This document shows, in pieces, positions 21,961 through 33,658 of a stretch of DNA of 64,000 bases. The notes under the pieces are model-generated. The model did not search any database. It had not been told where the DNA came from and saw only the letters and a program-made list of their open reading frames with translations. Location of the stretch: positions 23,999,375 through 24,063,374 of the forward strand of contig NC_135019.1 of assembly GCF_051020955.1 (NCBI RefSeq). Direction: 5' to 3'. Both the position numbers and the translations under genes were made by a program. Numbering within the stretch: position 1 is the stretch's first letter; each line of letters opens with the position of its first letter. The stretch comes from Megalopta genalis (taxonomy: Eukaryota > Arthropoda > Insecta > Hymenoptera > Halictidae).

Positions 21961-23774
21961 CGAGGAATATGAATTTGCAGCCTCTGTTAGAGGAAGTATC
22001 AGTCGAAAGATTCTCTTTTCATTTTTAATCATTTTATTGTGCTTGAAATTGATATTTTGAAATTTTTTCGATCTTTGTACGAAATTGCAACTACTTCATT
22101 GTAACAACATGTTGTACAACGATTGTTCATTGTTATATAAGAAGTATTTTTAAATAATTAAAAAATGGCTTCATTGGAATCTGCGATTTTTCATGTCATT
22201 AAAAAATGGCTATGTTTGTGCTCAGACGTTACGGTGTAGTCAGTGAAAAAATTATGTTCTATGAAGACATTTACGACAGACCTTTTTCAACTTTTACAAT
22301 TGCTTTCGCTAGTATGTAACAAAGTAAATTGAAACACAAAGCTTCAGTCAATAAAACGATGATCTTATTTGTTGTACCACACAATTCGTTACTTGCAAAT
22401 CATCCCTCTGTAACAATACAATGGGAACAATGTAAATTAAAATAAATTGCGATGCAGTCAGCTCGGCACAGGCTAAAAGAAATTTTGTCAATAAAACTGG
22501 TTTAACATAGATTAAAATAAATGAAAATAGTTAACGCTGTTACGATTTAAATTCAGCGAACTTTTAATTGCGTCCAGTTTAATTTTGAAATTCCATGTGA
22601 AAAGTAAACTAGTTTTCCCGGAATTATTTTTCCTGAATTCTTCACATTTCTATGAAGCCGATAAAATGGACCACTGTTACGAATTCATGATTATTATATT
22701 TAAACAATGATACATCCGTATTTAATTATTTTACTCTTGCTAAATAAAGGTCCCCACAAATTTGAGACTATTGTCCAAATATATTTTTTATCGAATATAA
22801 ACCTCGTTAAAATAATTATAAAGCACCAGTAGAAGCAAATATTTATAATGAATTCATCATCGTTACTTGTAAACGTCGAAATAATAATTTTAACGCGTCG
22901 TATACAAATGATAATTTAATACGAGCAATAACGCTTGAAAGATAATTATAATTAGAACAAATTGTACACGGTTAATCGCAAACATCGAAACGTATATTTG
23001 AAACCACGCCGGTTGCAACGCCAGATGATGATTATTCGTATCACGTAACCGTGGGGCAATAGTTGCGCGAAATACATAGTAGGCAAAATGAAATTCCACG
23101 GTTATTTAAGTTAAAATTTGTTGCTGATAAATAGTACCAAATTAAGCTCGTTATTAACCCATCATTGGTCAAAGTGAACGGCTGAAATTTGGCGAGCAGT
23201 GTAAAACTCTGAACGGCTGAACTGCGTGTTACGATGTTACAGCAACATTCCAAATTATAACTTCGTAGAAAGTTCGGCGGAACGTTGCGCGAAAATTTGC
23301 GTGCTTGCGTGGCTCGGCCGACTTGAAAGGACAAAAACTGTCGTGCAGATATACATCCTCACTCCTTCATGATTCCCATTTACATAAGTAACCAGCACAC
23401 CAATATCTCAATTATGGCCGCGCTTTGTGATATGTAAGGTAAGCGTGTCAATTACTGTGACCTTACAATCATTTGACTTGCATATATTTAAAAACAACAT
23501 TATTAAATTACAGAAATTGAATTTTTACAAACGAATTAAAACTTTAACTTCTTAAAACTTATAGAACATAGAAACTAATTTTTTGAATTTCTGACGATGG
23601 TTTGATCTGTCTTCGTTTTGGCCTTGTTAAAAAAATTAAGAAACATGTTGTATAATAAATGTTGTAAATATAATGCTTTCCAAAGCTATCATATTAACAA
23701 GACTTGTCTACATTACAGAAAAGTAATCGTATAATCGAGAGTTGCTAGGTATATCTTTTTTAAACTAATTCATA
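21961..23774. other. AT-rich, no gene recognised
   Basis: A mildly GC-richer patch at 23040-23350 holds a 97-codon minus frame (23041-23334) without motif. Confidence 0.55.
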
Positions 23775-23870
23775 GTGTTTTCTTTTTCTGACAAAAAATG
23801 TTTTAATTTACTTGGATCTGGTGACCTAAATTATTATTTTCCTGATCTGAGGAAAGAAAGTTCTTCTTTT
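23775..23870 (+). pseudogene. Tc1-like transposase fragment (duplicate of part of 24.6-25.5 kb)
   Basis: Encodes DKKCFNLLGSGDLNYYFPDL, nearly the same as FFDKKCFDLLGSDDLSYYFP at about 25218-25280. This is the region around the first catalytic Asp of Tc1-like transposases (usually DE-x-x-F-N...GPD). About 85 bp are preserved, with no upstream or downstream transposase in register, so it is a detached fragment. Confidence 0.75.
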
Positions 23871-23959
23871 ATTATTATGCACCATAACTGGATTAAGTTT
23901 GCATGTTACTTCGTATTTCGTTTGTTAATTCGTACCTATATAAAAGACATGAACTTATA

Positions 23960-24478
23960 TTGGGTTGGCAACTAAGTAATTGCCGATTTCAGTTATAGAT
24001 GTCTCTCACTCCCATTTTTATGATATCCGTAAATGTTATATTATAAAATTATTATTATTATTATTATGTTATTTTTTATTATCGTTACTACAAATTGAAT
24101 GCAGCGGTCAAGGAAAAGCGACCAGAATTGGTCAATAGTAAAGGTGCCATTTTCCACCAGGACAATGCTAGACCTCACACGTCTTTGTCCACTCGGCAAA
24201 AATTGATTTCCATCGGATTGCCACTTATTTCGATCCTTGGACAACTCCCTTCATGGTAAAACTTTTAATGATGATTACGCTGTAAAATCTCACTTAACTC
24301 AGTTTTTGGCCGAAAAGGATCAGACTTTCTACGAGCGTGGAATTTTCAAGTTGTCAGAGAGATGGCAAAAGGTCATCGAACAAAATGGAAAATACATTAC
24401 AGATTAAACTTCATTCCAAGTAAAAAAAATTTTTTTATTTCATTGAACAAATCGGCAATTACTTAGTTGCCAACCCAA
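23960..24478 (+). mobile_element. 519-bp mariner element, internally deleted
   Basis: Terminal inverted repeats TTGGGTTGGCAACTAAGTAA and the mirror at the right end are near perfect. TA at 23958-23959 and 24479-24480 is the target duplication. The first half of the transposase gene is gone; the catalytic C-terminal half is partly left. The ends differ from those of the mariners at 10374 and 18491, so this is a third mariner lineage in the window. Confidence 0.92.
24104..24407 (+). pseudogene. Mariner transposase pseudogene, C-terminal half
   Basis: One frame reads GAIFHQDNARPHTSLSTRQK, which contains the second catalytic Asp (DNARPH). A short deletion and frame change follow, losing most of the PPYSPDLAPSD segment. 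A second frame resumes at PSDCHLFRSLDNSLHGKTF, which keeps the third Asp, and ends with SERWQKVIEQNGKYITD and a stop at 24405-24407. The N-terminal DNA-binding region and the first Asp are absent. Inactive. Confidence 0.88.
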
Positions 24479-24499
24479 TAATTTAAATGTTTTAAGAAG

Positions 24500-25560
24500 T
24501 GCGATATACACACCGTGATAAAATTATAAGACTCTCACGAACATTGCGAAAAATTCTATGTAACTTAGAAATTTATTTTCCTTTCACTGGTAGTATTGTT
24601 GTTTACACTCTAAAAAAACATGTCAGCTCAGTTGTATGAAATATGTAAGTCAGCGGTCTCGAAAACTGAGGCAAAAAATGTAACATATTATTTGATCCGC
24701 GAAAAAACTATAAGACAGTTTTCGCTAAACCGGCAAATTAAACCCCACGAAAAAAGATTTCTGTTTCCAATTGTTGTTATTATACGTACAGTATTTAAAA
24801 AGCTGTATGCAACAGAGATCAACATAATTAACAATTTAAAGAAGGGAAACTATTCAGGGTAAAAAATTGCCCATATATTAGGGATAAGTCGTTGTGTAGT
24901 TCATAACTATTTAAAAAATAAAGAAAACTGTATTAAAAAAAACCTTGGTGGTCGTCCAAAATCAAGAACTGTGTGAGAAAGGTGACAAATTTTAAGATCT
25001 GCTTGGAATTTTATAATGACAATATGACAAATAGCAGCAGAATCCGACGTGGGAACGAGTGCTAGGACATTGCATAAAATAATAAAGGGTTCTAGACATT
25101 TGAAAGGTTTAAAATGAAAAATCAACCGCCACTAACTGATAAACATAAATAAGCCATGTTGGGATTTGCAGAGCATCGAATACATTGGCGTAAAAAGTGG
25201 AACAAAATAGTCTTTTTTGACAAAAAATGTTTTGATTTACTTGGATCTGATGACCTAAGTTATTATTTTCCTGATCTCAGGAAAGAAGAAATTGTGTAGC
25301 AAAGATGACAAATTGGTGGCGCTGGTGTCATCATGTGGGCAGCTATTGGATACTATGGAAAAGCGGATATTGAGTTTGTTTCTACAAAAATGAATAGCAG
25401 AACGTACGTGGATGTCGTTAAGAGGCAACTATTTAAATATGCTCAAAAAATACTGCAAGAATAACACCAGCTTGTTGAATATTATTAAAAGCTTCCCAAC
25501 ATCGGTGCTCTCAGTAAATTAGAAAATGAAATTACATTAACCATTATGCATTAGAGTTTG
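24500..25560 (+). mobile_element. Degraded Tc1-like transposon
   Basis: The boundaries are approximate. Coding similarity begins at 24620 and fades after about 25470. A possible left end is near 24505 (ACACCGTGATAAAATTATAA). A matching right end was not found, so the element may be truncated. It adjoins the 519-bp mariner directly. Confidence 0.65.
24620..25471 (+). pseudogene. Tc1-like transposase pseudogene
   Basis: The N-terminal frame starts at 24620 (MSAQLYEICKSAV...) and runs to a stop at 24860. Beyond it, in several frames with stops, one reads AHILGISRCVVHNYLKN (helix-turn-helix), GGRPKSRT (the conserved GRPR-like AT-hook link), ESDVGTSARTLHKIIKGS, MLGFAEHRIHWRKKWNKIVF, the first-Asp region FFDKKCFDLLGSDDL, and GGAGVIMWAAIGYYGKADIE with FVSTKMNSRTYVDVVKRQL. 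This order is that of a Tc1 DDE transposase. The second Asp (usually QDNA-P-H) and the terminal Glu/Asp are not readable. The 75-110 residues at the N-terminus show no domain I recognise. Dead copy. Confidence 0.85.
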
Positions 25561-25840
25561 GTGATACTCGTGCATGAAATTCGCTAATGAAGAAAACTCT
25601 CGGGACCCCTTGAAGCTGCCACGAGCAATGAGCTTCCTTTCAGGAACTCTTCCAACAGGAATTCTCTAAATTAAATATCAAACGTACTACTGCGTTTTAT
25701 CAAATGATACAGCAAAACATTAATAATGTAATTACACGCAGAAAAACATCGGGCGTAAGTACACGCGCAACAGCCTTTCTGACGGAAACAAAAATTAATT
25801 AACGAACGAACGTGAATAAACGCAAAAAGGGCAGTGCCAA
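25561..25840. other. No gene recognised
   Basis: Transition between the Tc1 relic and the next GC-richer block. Confidence 0.5.
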
Positions 25841-26440
25841 TATTTGGGTTCACTGGCGCGAACGCCACAGACAACATCTCCGACAATCCGAGCGTGCCGA
25901 ATTACTCGAATCTCTCAATTAAAAATCACAGCGGGAGGAATAAGTTACAACTACCTTAATTACTTTGTCCTGGATAAAGGGGATTACTTATCGCGGCGAT
26001 CGTTTGCACGAGAGAAGGGGGGGAACGGGGTGCTGGAAAAGGGGCGGGAAAAAAGGCGACCAGAGCAACGGTAATTCGGGAGGTCATTTATTCTCGCGCC
26101 GGGAAAAGAGATCTCGCTGCACGCGGAAGTCCGTCGAGAAAATGGCGATAAGAAACGTGGCGAGTCACGTTATGTACGAAGGCACACGCGTGACTTTACA
26201 ACTGTACACGGTGTTCCCCGCGAAATTCTGCCAGTTCTTTTTCGAAGTTGACGTTTGTGTGTCCGGTTACGTGACGCCGGGGCCATTACCGTTGCGGAGC
26301 ATGTAATTCCGCAAATTCTTCAGCCGTTTCTTTCGCCCGCGCCTGCGGTGGAAACATTTCGGATTGAGATGTTACTCCGGATCTCATTTGTGCTGAAATC
26401 TGCATTCGAAACTCGAAATCTTTGTTTAACTGCAGCTAAT
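25841..26440. other. GC-richer block, no gene recognised
   Basis: Overlapping plus-strand frames (longest 113 codons, 25965-26306). The translation is Arg/Gly/Lys-rich around a purine-rich patch (AGAGAAGGGGGGGAACGGGG, 26011-26030) and shows no domain. Confidence 0.45.
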
Positions 26441-27880
26441 TTGGCTGCGCATTTTTATGAAAACTAATGTTCTGAGTCGTATGAACATGTACTTGTTTGT
26501 TATCAATGAATTACTATACGGGAAAGAATATTTATATTTATCGCATGTCTTTGTTAAATCATTTATTCACTGCCGCATCTAATTTGGAACTATTAGCGAA
26601 CACTGTTATTGGATTACCTTACGTTACATTATACATATTATTTAACACTTGCGTGTACAACCAAAATGTGCACAATATTTGAAATTTAGTTATTTTAAAT
26701 ATTTTATATGGGCCTTCTTAAAAGAAGGGCGTAAACGTAAAGGGTAGAAAGAATTCGGATCCGAAGTTATTTTGCAGTATCTTGTCTGGAATTATTAAAA
26801 ATTTCGAAAGAAAATATAGAGATGGATACCTGGGTACCCAGTTATACAAACGAGGGTTAAGTGTTCAAGGTTGTGATAATTATTACATTAATGTATTTAG
26901 GAAATATAACTTTTAGTTCCGGATCCTTACTTGTTATAACAATAAGTCCTCCGACGCGGACACTGTATAGCGTTTATCTTAATCTATTATGGTTTCTTAT
27001 TCCCACTTATAATATTTATTTACTTAATTATTTTAAGTTGTTCTATTCCAAACGTTACATTCGCAATATATTTTTTTATTAATCATGCATTGTTTCATTG
27101 AAGGAGGATTTTTTTCTCACCATCTTAAGGCTCTAGATGTAGTACAGTCTTCGATATTGTTTGTCTATATTAATTGTTCTCGCTAGTTTTCATAATAAAA
27201 AAATCGAATTTTATTTCAATATAAAAAAAGTGTGTAACATTCATGTTAATATTTGATTTTATTTACATTCTCCATTACAAGATATTTATTACAGTAATTA
27301 CTATTCCAACTTTCTTGCACCTTGTATATCCTACCAAATTTTTATTTTAATGGATTGATTATAATTGATTGTAAAAGGAAATGATTTTCATGTTTCATAG
27401 AAAAATTGTATCACTTATACGTGAACGTAGCAGTCAAAGTGTTAAACGATTAAATAAATTGAAAGTCAAATATCAAAATTCTCTAAATGTTTTTACGTTT
27501 GTTATTTGCTTTATGAAAATGATATGTTTTAAATACATTGCGGAGCATATTAATTTTACTGTGAATAAAAATGATAAGCAGACATATCAGTCATACTCAG
27601 ATTTAGTCGCAATTAACTTACTCCCTCAAAGTAAATCGAAACATATATTTTATCTCCACCAAAAACATCTTACTAGACAACAAGATTTTTCAAGAAGGTT
27701 TGCTTTGTTTTTTCAAATTTTAATCACCCGCCCATTTTTTATTTAATGTTTGCTCTTGACTGTGCTCGATCAATTACTGTAAAATAAAATATAGTCGTCT
27801 CTCTCCAGTTCACATGATCGACTATGCATAAAGAACAGTCATTACTGCATGGTTAATTACCCTATTCTTTATTTCGGGTA
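26441..27880. other. AT-rich desert, no gene recognised
   Basis: A 121-codon plus frame (27381-27746) is open but basic and low in complexity, with no recognised motif. A perfect 12-bp palindrome CTGGGTACCCAG lies at about 26830. Confidence 0.5.
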
Positions 27881-28640
27881 AATTTCAGAGAACGCGTGTG
27901 CATTTTCGCAGAAATTAATTTACATATTAAAATCGCTTCCAACGTCTTCATTGTTCCGCGATCGAATTTCCAGATAATGAGGTATTCACAGCTTCGAAAC
28001 GTCGATAAAACAACGGAGCAGGATCCAGCGAAACACCTTTTCTCCGAGACCTATAATTACATCGAACGATATCGAAAATATTGTAATTTAATTGGGAGCA
28101 CAATGCGCGCACCAATTAGGGAAAAGTTGCCGCGGGCGCGCATCGCGCGATCGTATTTTTCGATAACGGGGCTGCGGATGTAATTTTCATCGCGCGCCCC
28201 GCCGAAGAAATTAATTCTTCGCCGGCGATCCAGCTGTCACGGTGAATTACGCAGCCGGTGACAATATTTGCGTCAAAATCATGTCAATGAGCGGAACGCA
28301 TTACCTCGTTAAAAGTGTTGCCATCGAGCCAGTCGGCGCCGCTCGAATAAATCATTAGTTATTCCGGGATCGCGGGCGCGCGAAAATATTTCCGTGCGAA
28401 TTTATTTGGCCGCGTTGCGCAATAGCCAATATCGTGCAGATGGTTCTGGCGTGCGTGACAATGCACGAATGTTCCTCGGTGTGCTCGGAAACGATTATTT
28501 TTATCGATATTCACTGAACTCCGACGCGTCGTCGCGCCTCCCCGCGGCCTGGAAATGTGTCAGGAATAACAGAACGGCCGGCCGCCAGTAAATTCAGTCT
28601 TTTACAAAGCCAAAAACTTCATTTGATTTGCATTAAAACC
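27881..28640. other. GC-richer block, no gene recognised
   Basis: CpG-rich with several GCGCGC motifs (28135-28195, 28370-28385). Short frames only. Nothing recognised. Confidence 0.45.
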
Positions 28641-29137
28641 GCGGGACCAATCAATACGTTCCAAGCCGCGCGTCGAGCTTTGTTGCTTACGAACAATTAG
28701 AATGGAATTATCATTTATTTTCTTTGTACGCTTTAATTCGACGCTCAGCATTCGGCATGCATCAATTATGCGATTAATTCGCCATACAATTCCGTTCTTA
28801 ACAGGTTTAATGTCCGTAAATGTTCGCTCGTACAAGAATTCGATTTTAACGAATGTTTTGTTTGGAAGTTCTGCATTAAGCGATCGCGAATTATAAAAAC
28901 ATCACCGATTGCGTGATTATTGTCATTTCCATTGTTACGGTTTTGTTGCAGATTACGAGAATTGGAATTACAATTTATGGCACTTTTAGGAATTCATTGT
29001 ATTCTTGCATTCTAAATGAATGAATACTAAATGACGTAGGAGTAAAAAAGACATGTCTATAATGTACTTCAACGTTTTCTATATATAAGAATATATATAA
29101 ATTCTTGAATAGTGTTTTACGCTATTTAACTGTAGCA
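28641..29137. other. No gene recognised
   Basis: AT-rich; nothing seen. Confidence 0.5.
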
Positions 29138-29456
29138 TATGCATAGAAACAGAATCAGAATGTAATTTATTAATTAGTTAGCTGTTTATCATTCTTCATC
29201 GTTCTAGTCGATTAAATTTTATTTTAGTCCATATCGTGATACCTATTTTAGCCTATATTTTATCTTATTGTGCACTATTTATTGCTTCATATTTTATTTA
29301 ATGTTTGCCTCCGCGAATGGCGGTGTTGTTTGTATTCACGCCGGGAAACTATTGCGATTCCGAGGGAACATAAATTGAAAAATAAATCACTTGTATGCTT
29401 CGAAACAGAATATAAATATAATTTATTAACCAGTTAGCGGTTACGACCTCTTTGTA
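29138..29456 (+). repeat. Direct duplication of about 60 bp, offset 256
   Basis: Segments starting near 29146 and 29402 share GAAACAGAAT, TAATTTATTAA and CAGTTAGC/TTAGTTAGC in the same order. The second copy lies just upstream of the about-60-bp tandem array, and its follow-on phrase AAGTAAGTGACGACGG (29485) resembles AGGTAAGTGGTGACGG at 29796, so the array may extend this far in decayed form. Confidence 0.5.
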
Positions 29457-29760
29457 AAGTGCGTAATTTAAATGCGTTGCAAAAAGTAAGTGACGACGGC
29501 TCTACCACCTAATATATATTGTTTTTTCATTATAATTATATTCATATCTTTTTATTTATTCGTTTTATTTCGTCGTGGCCTCCAAATAACCAAAGTATTT
29601 TGTTTACGAATATATTTTAGTTCTCCCTAAAATTGCAATTCAAACAGCAAATTTCTACGCATAACGAAATAACACGCAAAATATAGTTATTTCTTCATAA
29701 CGAGTATACTCGTGGAAAACAGCAAACTGGTTAAAGTACGTGCCAAGGTTTCTAGCGCTT

Positions 29761-30290
29761 CCATGGTTAAACGCGTGGAATAGTAGAAAGCTGAAGGTAA
29801 GTGGTGACGGACAACCTATGACGAGACAAACGAAAGGGAAATGCCGTATTTTCACATCAGCAGAACGTAGCCGACTCTTGCCAGTCAAATGAAGTAGTAG
29901 AAAGCTCATTATTTTCGAAGCGAAATAGAGCCGACTTATGGTCAGACAAGTAAAACAGGTTTCCTTTATGCTCTATGGTCACGTAAGCGGAGTCTATGAT
30001 CAGAGAAACAAAAATAAAAGAGCCTCATGTTTAAATAAGTAGTATGTGGTTCGTTTGTGATCAGACAATGGAACAGTTGAATATTCATCAACACATAAGT
30101 AAAATAGGGATAATTTATGATCAGACAAGAAGAATAAAGATACTTATATTCGAATAGTATAATTTATAGAGAAAAGAAATAGTAGATGATTTCTCTTCAG
30201 AGCAGTGGTATAGAGACGATCAATGATCAGAATGTTTAAAAAAGCTTATAGGTCTAGTGCAATATGTACGACCATTGTCAGATAAATACA
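29761..30290 (+). repeat. Diverged tandem array, about 60-bp unit
   Basis: A core phrase close to TATGATCAGACAA recurs with constant spacing: cores start at about 29818, 29878, 29938, 29997, 30057 and 30117, i.e. every 59-60 bases. Weaker relatives lie near 30222 and 30273. Other columns also line up, such as TAGTAGAAAGCT (29781, 29895) and a phrase like GTAGCCGACT / GAGCCGACTTATG before the core. Units differ by 30-40 percent, so the array is old. It could be a satellite remnant, and no protein frame follows the period. Confidence 0.7.
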
Positions 30291-31420
30291 TCGAATAATG
30301 TAGAATAACCTAAAAATATTTACATATAATTTGACATAGTTTTCCTTCGATCCTCCTTCTTCAATGCATTCATCTGCACTCTTTCAATCATTGTTCAATC
30401 AAGACAGGAATAAATATAATGAAGACACGGATAGCTTCACTGTTCCAGAAAATAAATAAAAATCCCAAGTTAATTCATTGCACCATATTCTTCGTCGGTT
30501 ATAAACAATTGTCTTTATTACGAATTGTATTTATAAAATCGTTCTATTATTTATCTCAAGCATGCACAATAAGAGTCATGCAACGGAGGATAGTAAAAAT
30601 CTGTTCAGCCACAAATATTTAGTAACGATCCAATACATCGAGACTAATAAAATCAATATCATACGGAATCCTACGACAGGAAAATAGAAACCGAAGTTTA
30701 AGTGTATCGACACGGCGGATCGTCTATCGCGGGGACGGTTCCACTTGATTGAAAATAAAATATTCCACAGTTTTATGGCCGTAGGTGTTTAATACCGAAC
30801 TCGGAACTTTCAGCGAATCAGTGCTCGCTGTCATAATAAAAAGGCAACACTGGCCGACGTTAAAAATTCCATTCCAACTCCTGACTCGTTTAAACACCTT
30901 TACAGCACCGCTCCGTGATTAAAACCCAGCTTAAAATTCAGTGCTTCCTGACAATTTCTTATTTATGGCCACTAGGTTGGTTTAAGGTTAACACAATACC
31001 TGTGCGAGCAGAATGACCCGCTAAAAATTCCCAGTTAACGCAGATCACTGTGAAAATTTTTCCATTTACTTCGCCCCCGATAGAATACTCCCCTTGCAAG
31101 ATGAAAGACGATCTCTAATCATTCCGCAGAACCGTAATTATAACCCAAATGGATTACATAATTAGTATGCGGACCTTTCGCGAGTTTCAATCAGGTTCAA
31201 TTTCTGGCCGTTTCAATTCTTAAATACTTTAGAGAGATTTTTGGTGCAATAATCATTTAAACATTTCATCTTCGATCCAATCACTATATTCTTCAGGCAC
31301 TTTGAAACAAGGTTAGCTGCGAACGAAGCTTAGTTATCAGGAAGCTTGCGAAAGTTTGCTAAGACTTTTTCGAATTTCAATTTTGCAGACAAACTTTTCT
31401 GAATACCATTGCGTGCTCTA
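30291..31420. other. No gene recognised
   Basis: Mixed composition; a slightly GC-richer patch at 30700-31100. No reading frame or repeat of note. Confidence 0.5.
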
Positions 31421-32096
31421 TACAGTGGAGAACAAAATCGAACAGACACTCTTTAAATACGTAATAACATTTTGAAAACTGGACTAATGACTTGAATTGT
31501 TTTTACTTGATAGAGGGACTAGTATACTAGACAATGACTAAAATGCTTTTTTCTAATTTTGCTATTGCTTGAAAGGACAAAATAAGTAAAGAAACTCACA
31601 GTTTCCAACTTTTCTATCTGAACCTGCAACGAAAATTTAAAAACCATGTTTTGTAAATCTTGATAACTAATATGCATGCTGAAAATTTCATCGGAATCAG
31701 TTCACGTTGTTAAAAGTTATAGACAATTAATGATCGCGAAAGTCATAGTTCTGCCCCGATTTTTGACACTTTCGTCCAATAAGTGTGAGAATCCGTGGTT
31801 TTTAAAATCTTTTAACGCGTGTAACTTAACTTCGCATATATGCCACCGAGATCTACAAAACGCATTTTTTAAATTTGCGTTATAGGTTCAGATGAATGAG
31901 TTAAAAGCGTGAGTTTTTAAAATTTATTTTGGCATTTCAAGTAATAGCAGAATTAGGAAAAAGCATTTTAGTCATTTTTTAATAGAGTAAGTCCCTGTAT
32001 TATCCAAAATAATTCGAATCATTTAGTAGTTTTAAAAAAGTATTGTGTTTTAAAGGGTGTCCACTCAATTGAAATGTCCATCCCCGCTATAATGTA
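31421..32096. mobile_element. 676-bp foldback / long-TIR element
   Basis: The left end TACAGTGGAGAACAAAATCG, then ACACTCTTTAAA, pairs with the right end, reverse-complemented TACATTATAGCGGGGATGGA then GGACACCCTTTAAA. Complementarity is much better inside: TGACTAAAATGCTTTTT (31533) mirrors AAAAAGCATTTTAGTCA (31961), and ATCTGAACCT (31616) mirrors AGGTTCAGAT (31886). The arms are about 300 bp each around a short centre. A chance 69-codon frame at 31676-31885 lies in the centre. Mismatches spread along the arms indicate an old element. Confidence 0.75.
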
Positions 32097-32480
32097 TGTC
32101 CCAATGCTTTCATCAACTAATTACAGATAACAACATTGTTATCGTTCGGCGTTCAAAACTCGTCACCTAAAAGGCATGCGGGCTCTATTGACTAACAGTT
32201 CATGCCATAGCAACACAGCCATTACCGCATCCTCTTCAAAGACCAAAATCAATGCGTACCTATGTCGACGGAATTACAAAATATCGAATATTGAAACACT
32301 TTAAAGCGCAGCAAAATAGATATTACAATAACACCGCTGACATGTTACCAACTTTTCGTTTTTCCCGCGTGCCAACTTTGCTTGTCTGCAACCACGTCAG
32401 CCTGCTCGCGAAATATTTTAGAGCTTCTCGAAACTTCAAAGAAGAGCAGGATGAATGGAATTTCAAGCGCACCGTCTAGA
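32097..32480. other. No gene recognised
   Basis: A 75-codon plus frame (32252-32479) without motif. Nothing else. Confidence 0.5.
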
Positions 32481-32995
32481 ACGGAACACTTGTTAAATAA
32501 GATAATACGAGTCGGCCGTTCCGGATATTTCCCGGGAAGTTAATCAGAGACCGAGTGACGTGGGACGAAGCGATTGCTGGGAAGTTAATCAGATACCAAG
32601 AGACGGAAGACGAATTTCGCGAACAAGGTCGGAAGAACTTTTCTGGTTGCTTCCAAGTGCTGAATCAATCCCAGAAGTGGGTCCCACATGCCACGGCCTG
32701 TGTATGTACATAGTTTTAAGTAAACCGTTAAAGCCCAATCGACGTGGGTTGGCACTATCGTGCAAAAGTTCACCGCTAACCCAGTTCCATCACCCGAGCG
32801 AGGAATCGGTGGAACGCCGCTTAACAACGTACGTGACCATCAATCCCGCCGGCCTGGAAAATATTGTAGCACCGAAATTGTTAACCTGTAAAACAGATTT
32901 TCAATTTTATTCTAGTAAGATTCGCGACACGGACAACCGAAATTCGTCAGTTTTAGCTCATGCGCGTTTCAATATTCAGCTTTCGACACAGTGAG
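32481..32995. other. GC-richer block with 45-bp direct duplication
   Basis: GGGAAGTTAATCAGA occurs at 32534 and 32579, and the following 20 bases (ACCGAGTGACG.GGGACGAA / ACCAAGAGACGGAAGACGAA) also match, a two-copy repeat offset by 45. A 144-codon plus frame (32560-32994) spans the second copy. Its translation shows no domain or signal peptide, so I cannot call it a gene. Confidence 0.45.
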
Positions 32996-33147
32996 CTTGC
33001 ATTTTGATTGACTAGCGCATTTTTGGCATTTGAGTACCACCGTGCCGTCAAAATGTTCGATTTTGGACATTGTTCAAATCGCGAAGACACTTTTGTAGGA
33101 AATAAATCTGCTTGATTCGAGCATACGTTATACATTTGGTATTGTCA

Positions 33148-33432
33148 TTCATATAAAGCAACACGTGTCAGTCACTTTTAATGTTCGGTAGGTTCAATGT
33201 TTCAGTGACTTCGTAGCATCAGATTACATTTTCATTGTATTACGTTATATTACTTCCTTGGTCAAGGTTGTAACAATTGCACCTTGATGTATTCAACGAA
33301 TGTAACGTATGTGTGTTCCGAGGGGGACATTTTCAAGTGTCTATCTTAATCTATCTGTATATCATTTCTCATTGATAATCATATTTCCTTATAAAGTAAC
33401 ACAGGTCAGTCGCTTTTCGTGTATGAACTGCA
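33148..33432 (+). repeat. Repeat pair, TCAGTCGCTTTT family
   Basis: ATATAAAGCAACACGTGTCA then GTCACTTTTAATGTTCGGTA (33152-33190) and TTATAAAGTAACACAGGTCA then GTCGCTTTTCGTGT (about 33389-33422) are the same phrase. A third copy at 52090-52130 reads ACTCAGTCGCTTTTAGTGCT then CGGTATGTTTAG. It is a dispersed repeat of unknown type. Confidence 0.5.
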
Positions 33433-33658
33433 ATAATAACGTTACTTAAAGATCATAATTTTAAAATAAATGTATTTGGAATATAGTATATTGTTATTTC
33501 TAAAAGAATATTATAGTAATCTGTTGTTATATGTAGTATTCTATTGAAGTTCCAGCATAAATTATACTGTTTATGTTCATACACGATTTATACCTGGAAT
33601 TTGTACAATTTTTACTACATTAGAATTTTATAAATTAATTAAAAATCAACTATATAAC

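Noticed and set aside
27381..27746. 121-residue plus frame
   Set aside because: Basic, low-complexity, in AT-rich DNA, without motif or second copy.
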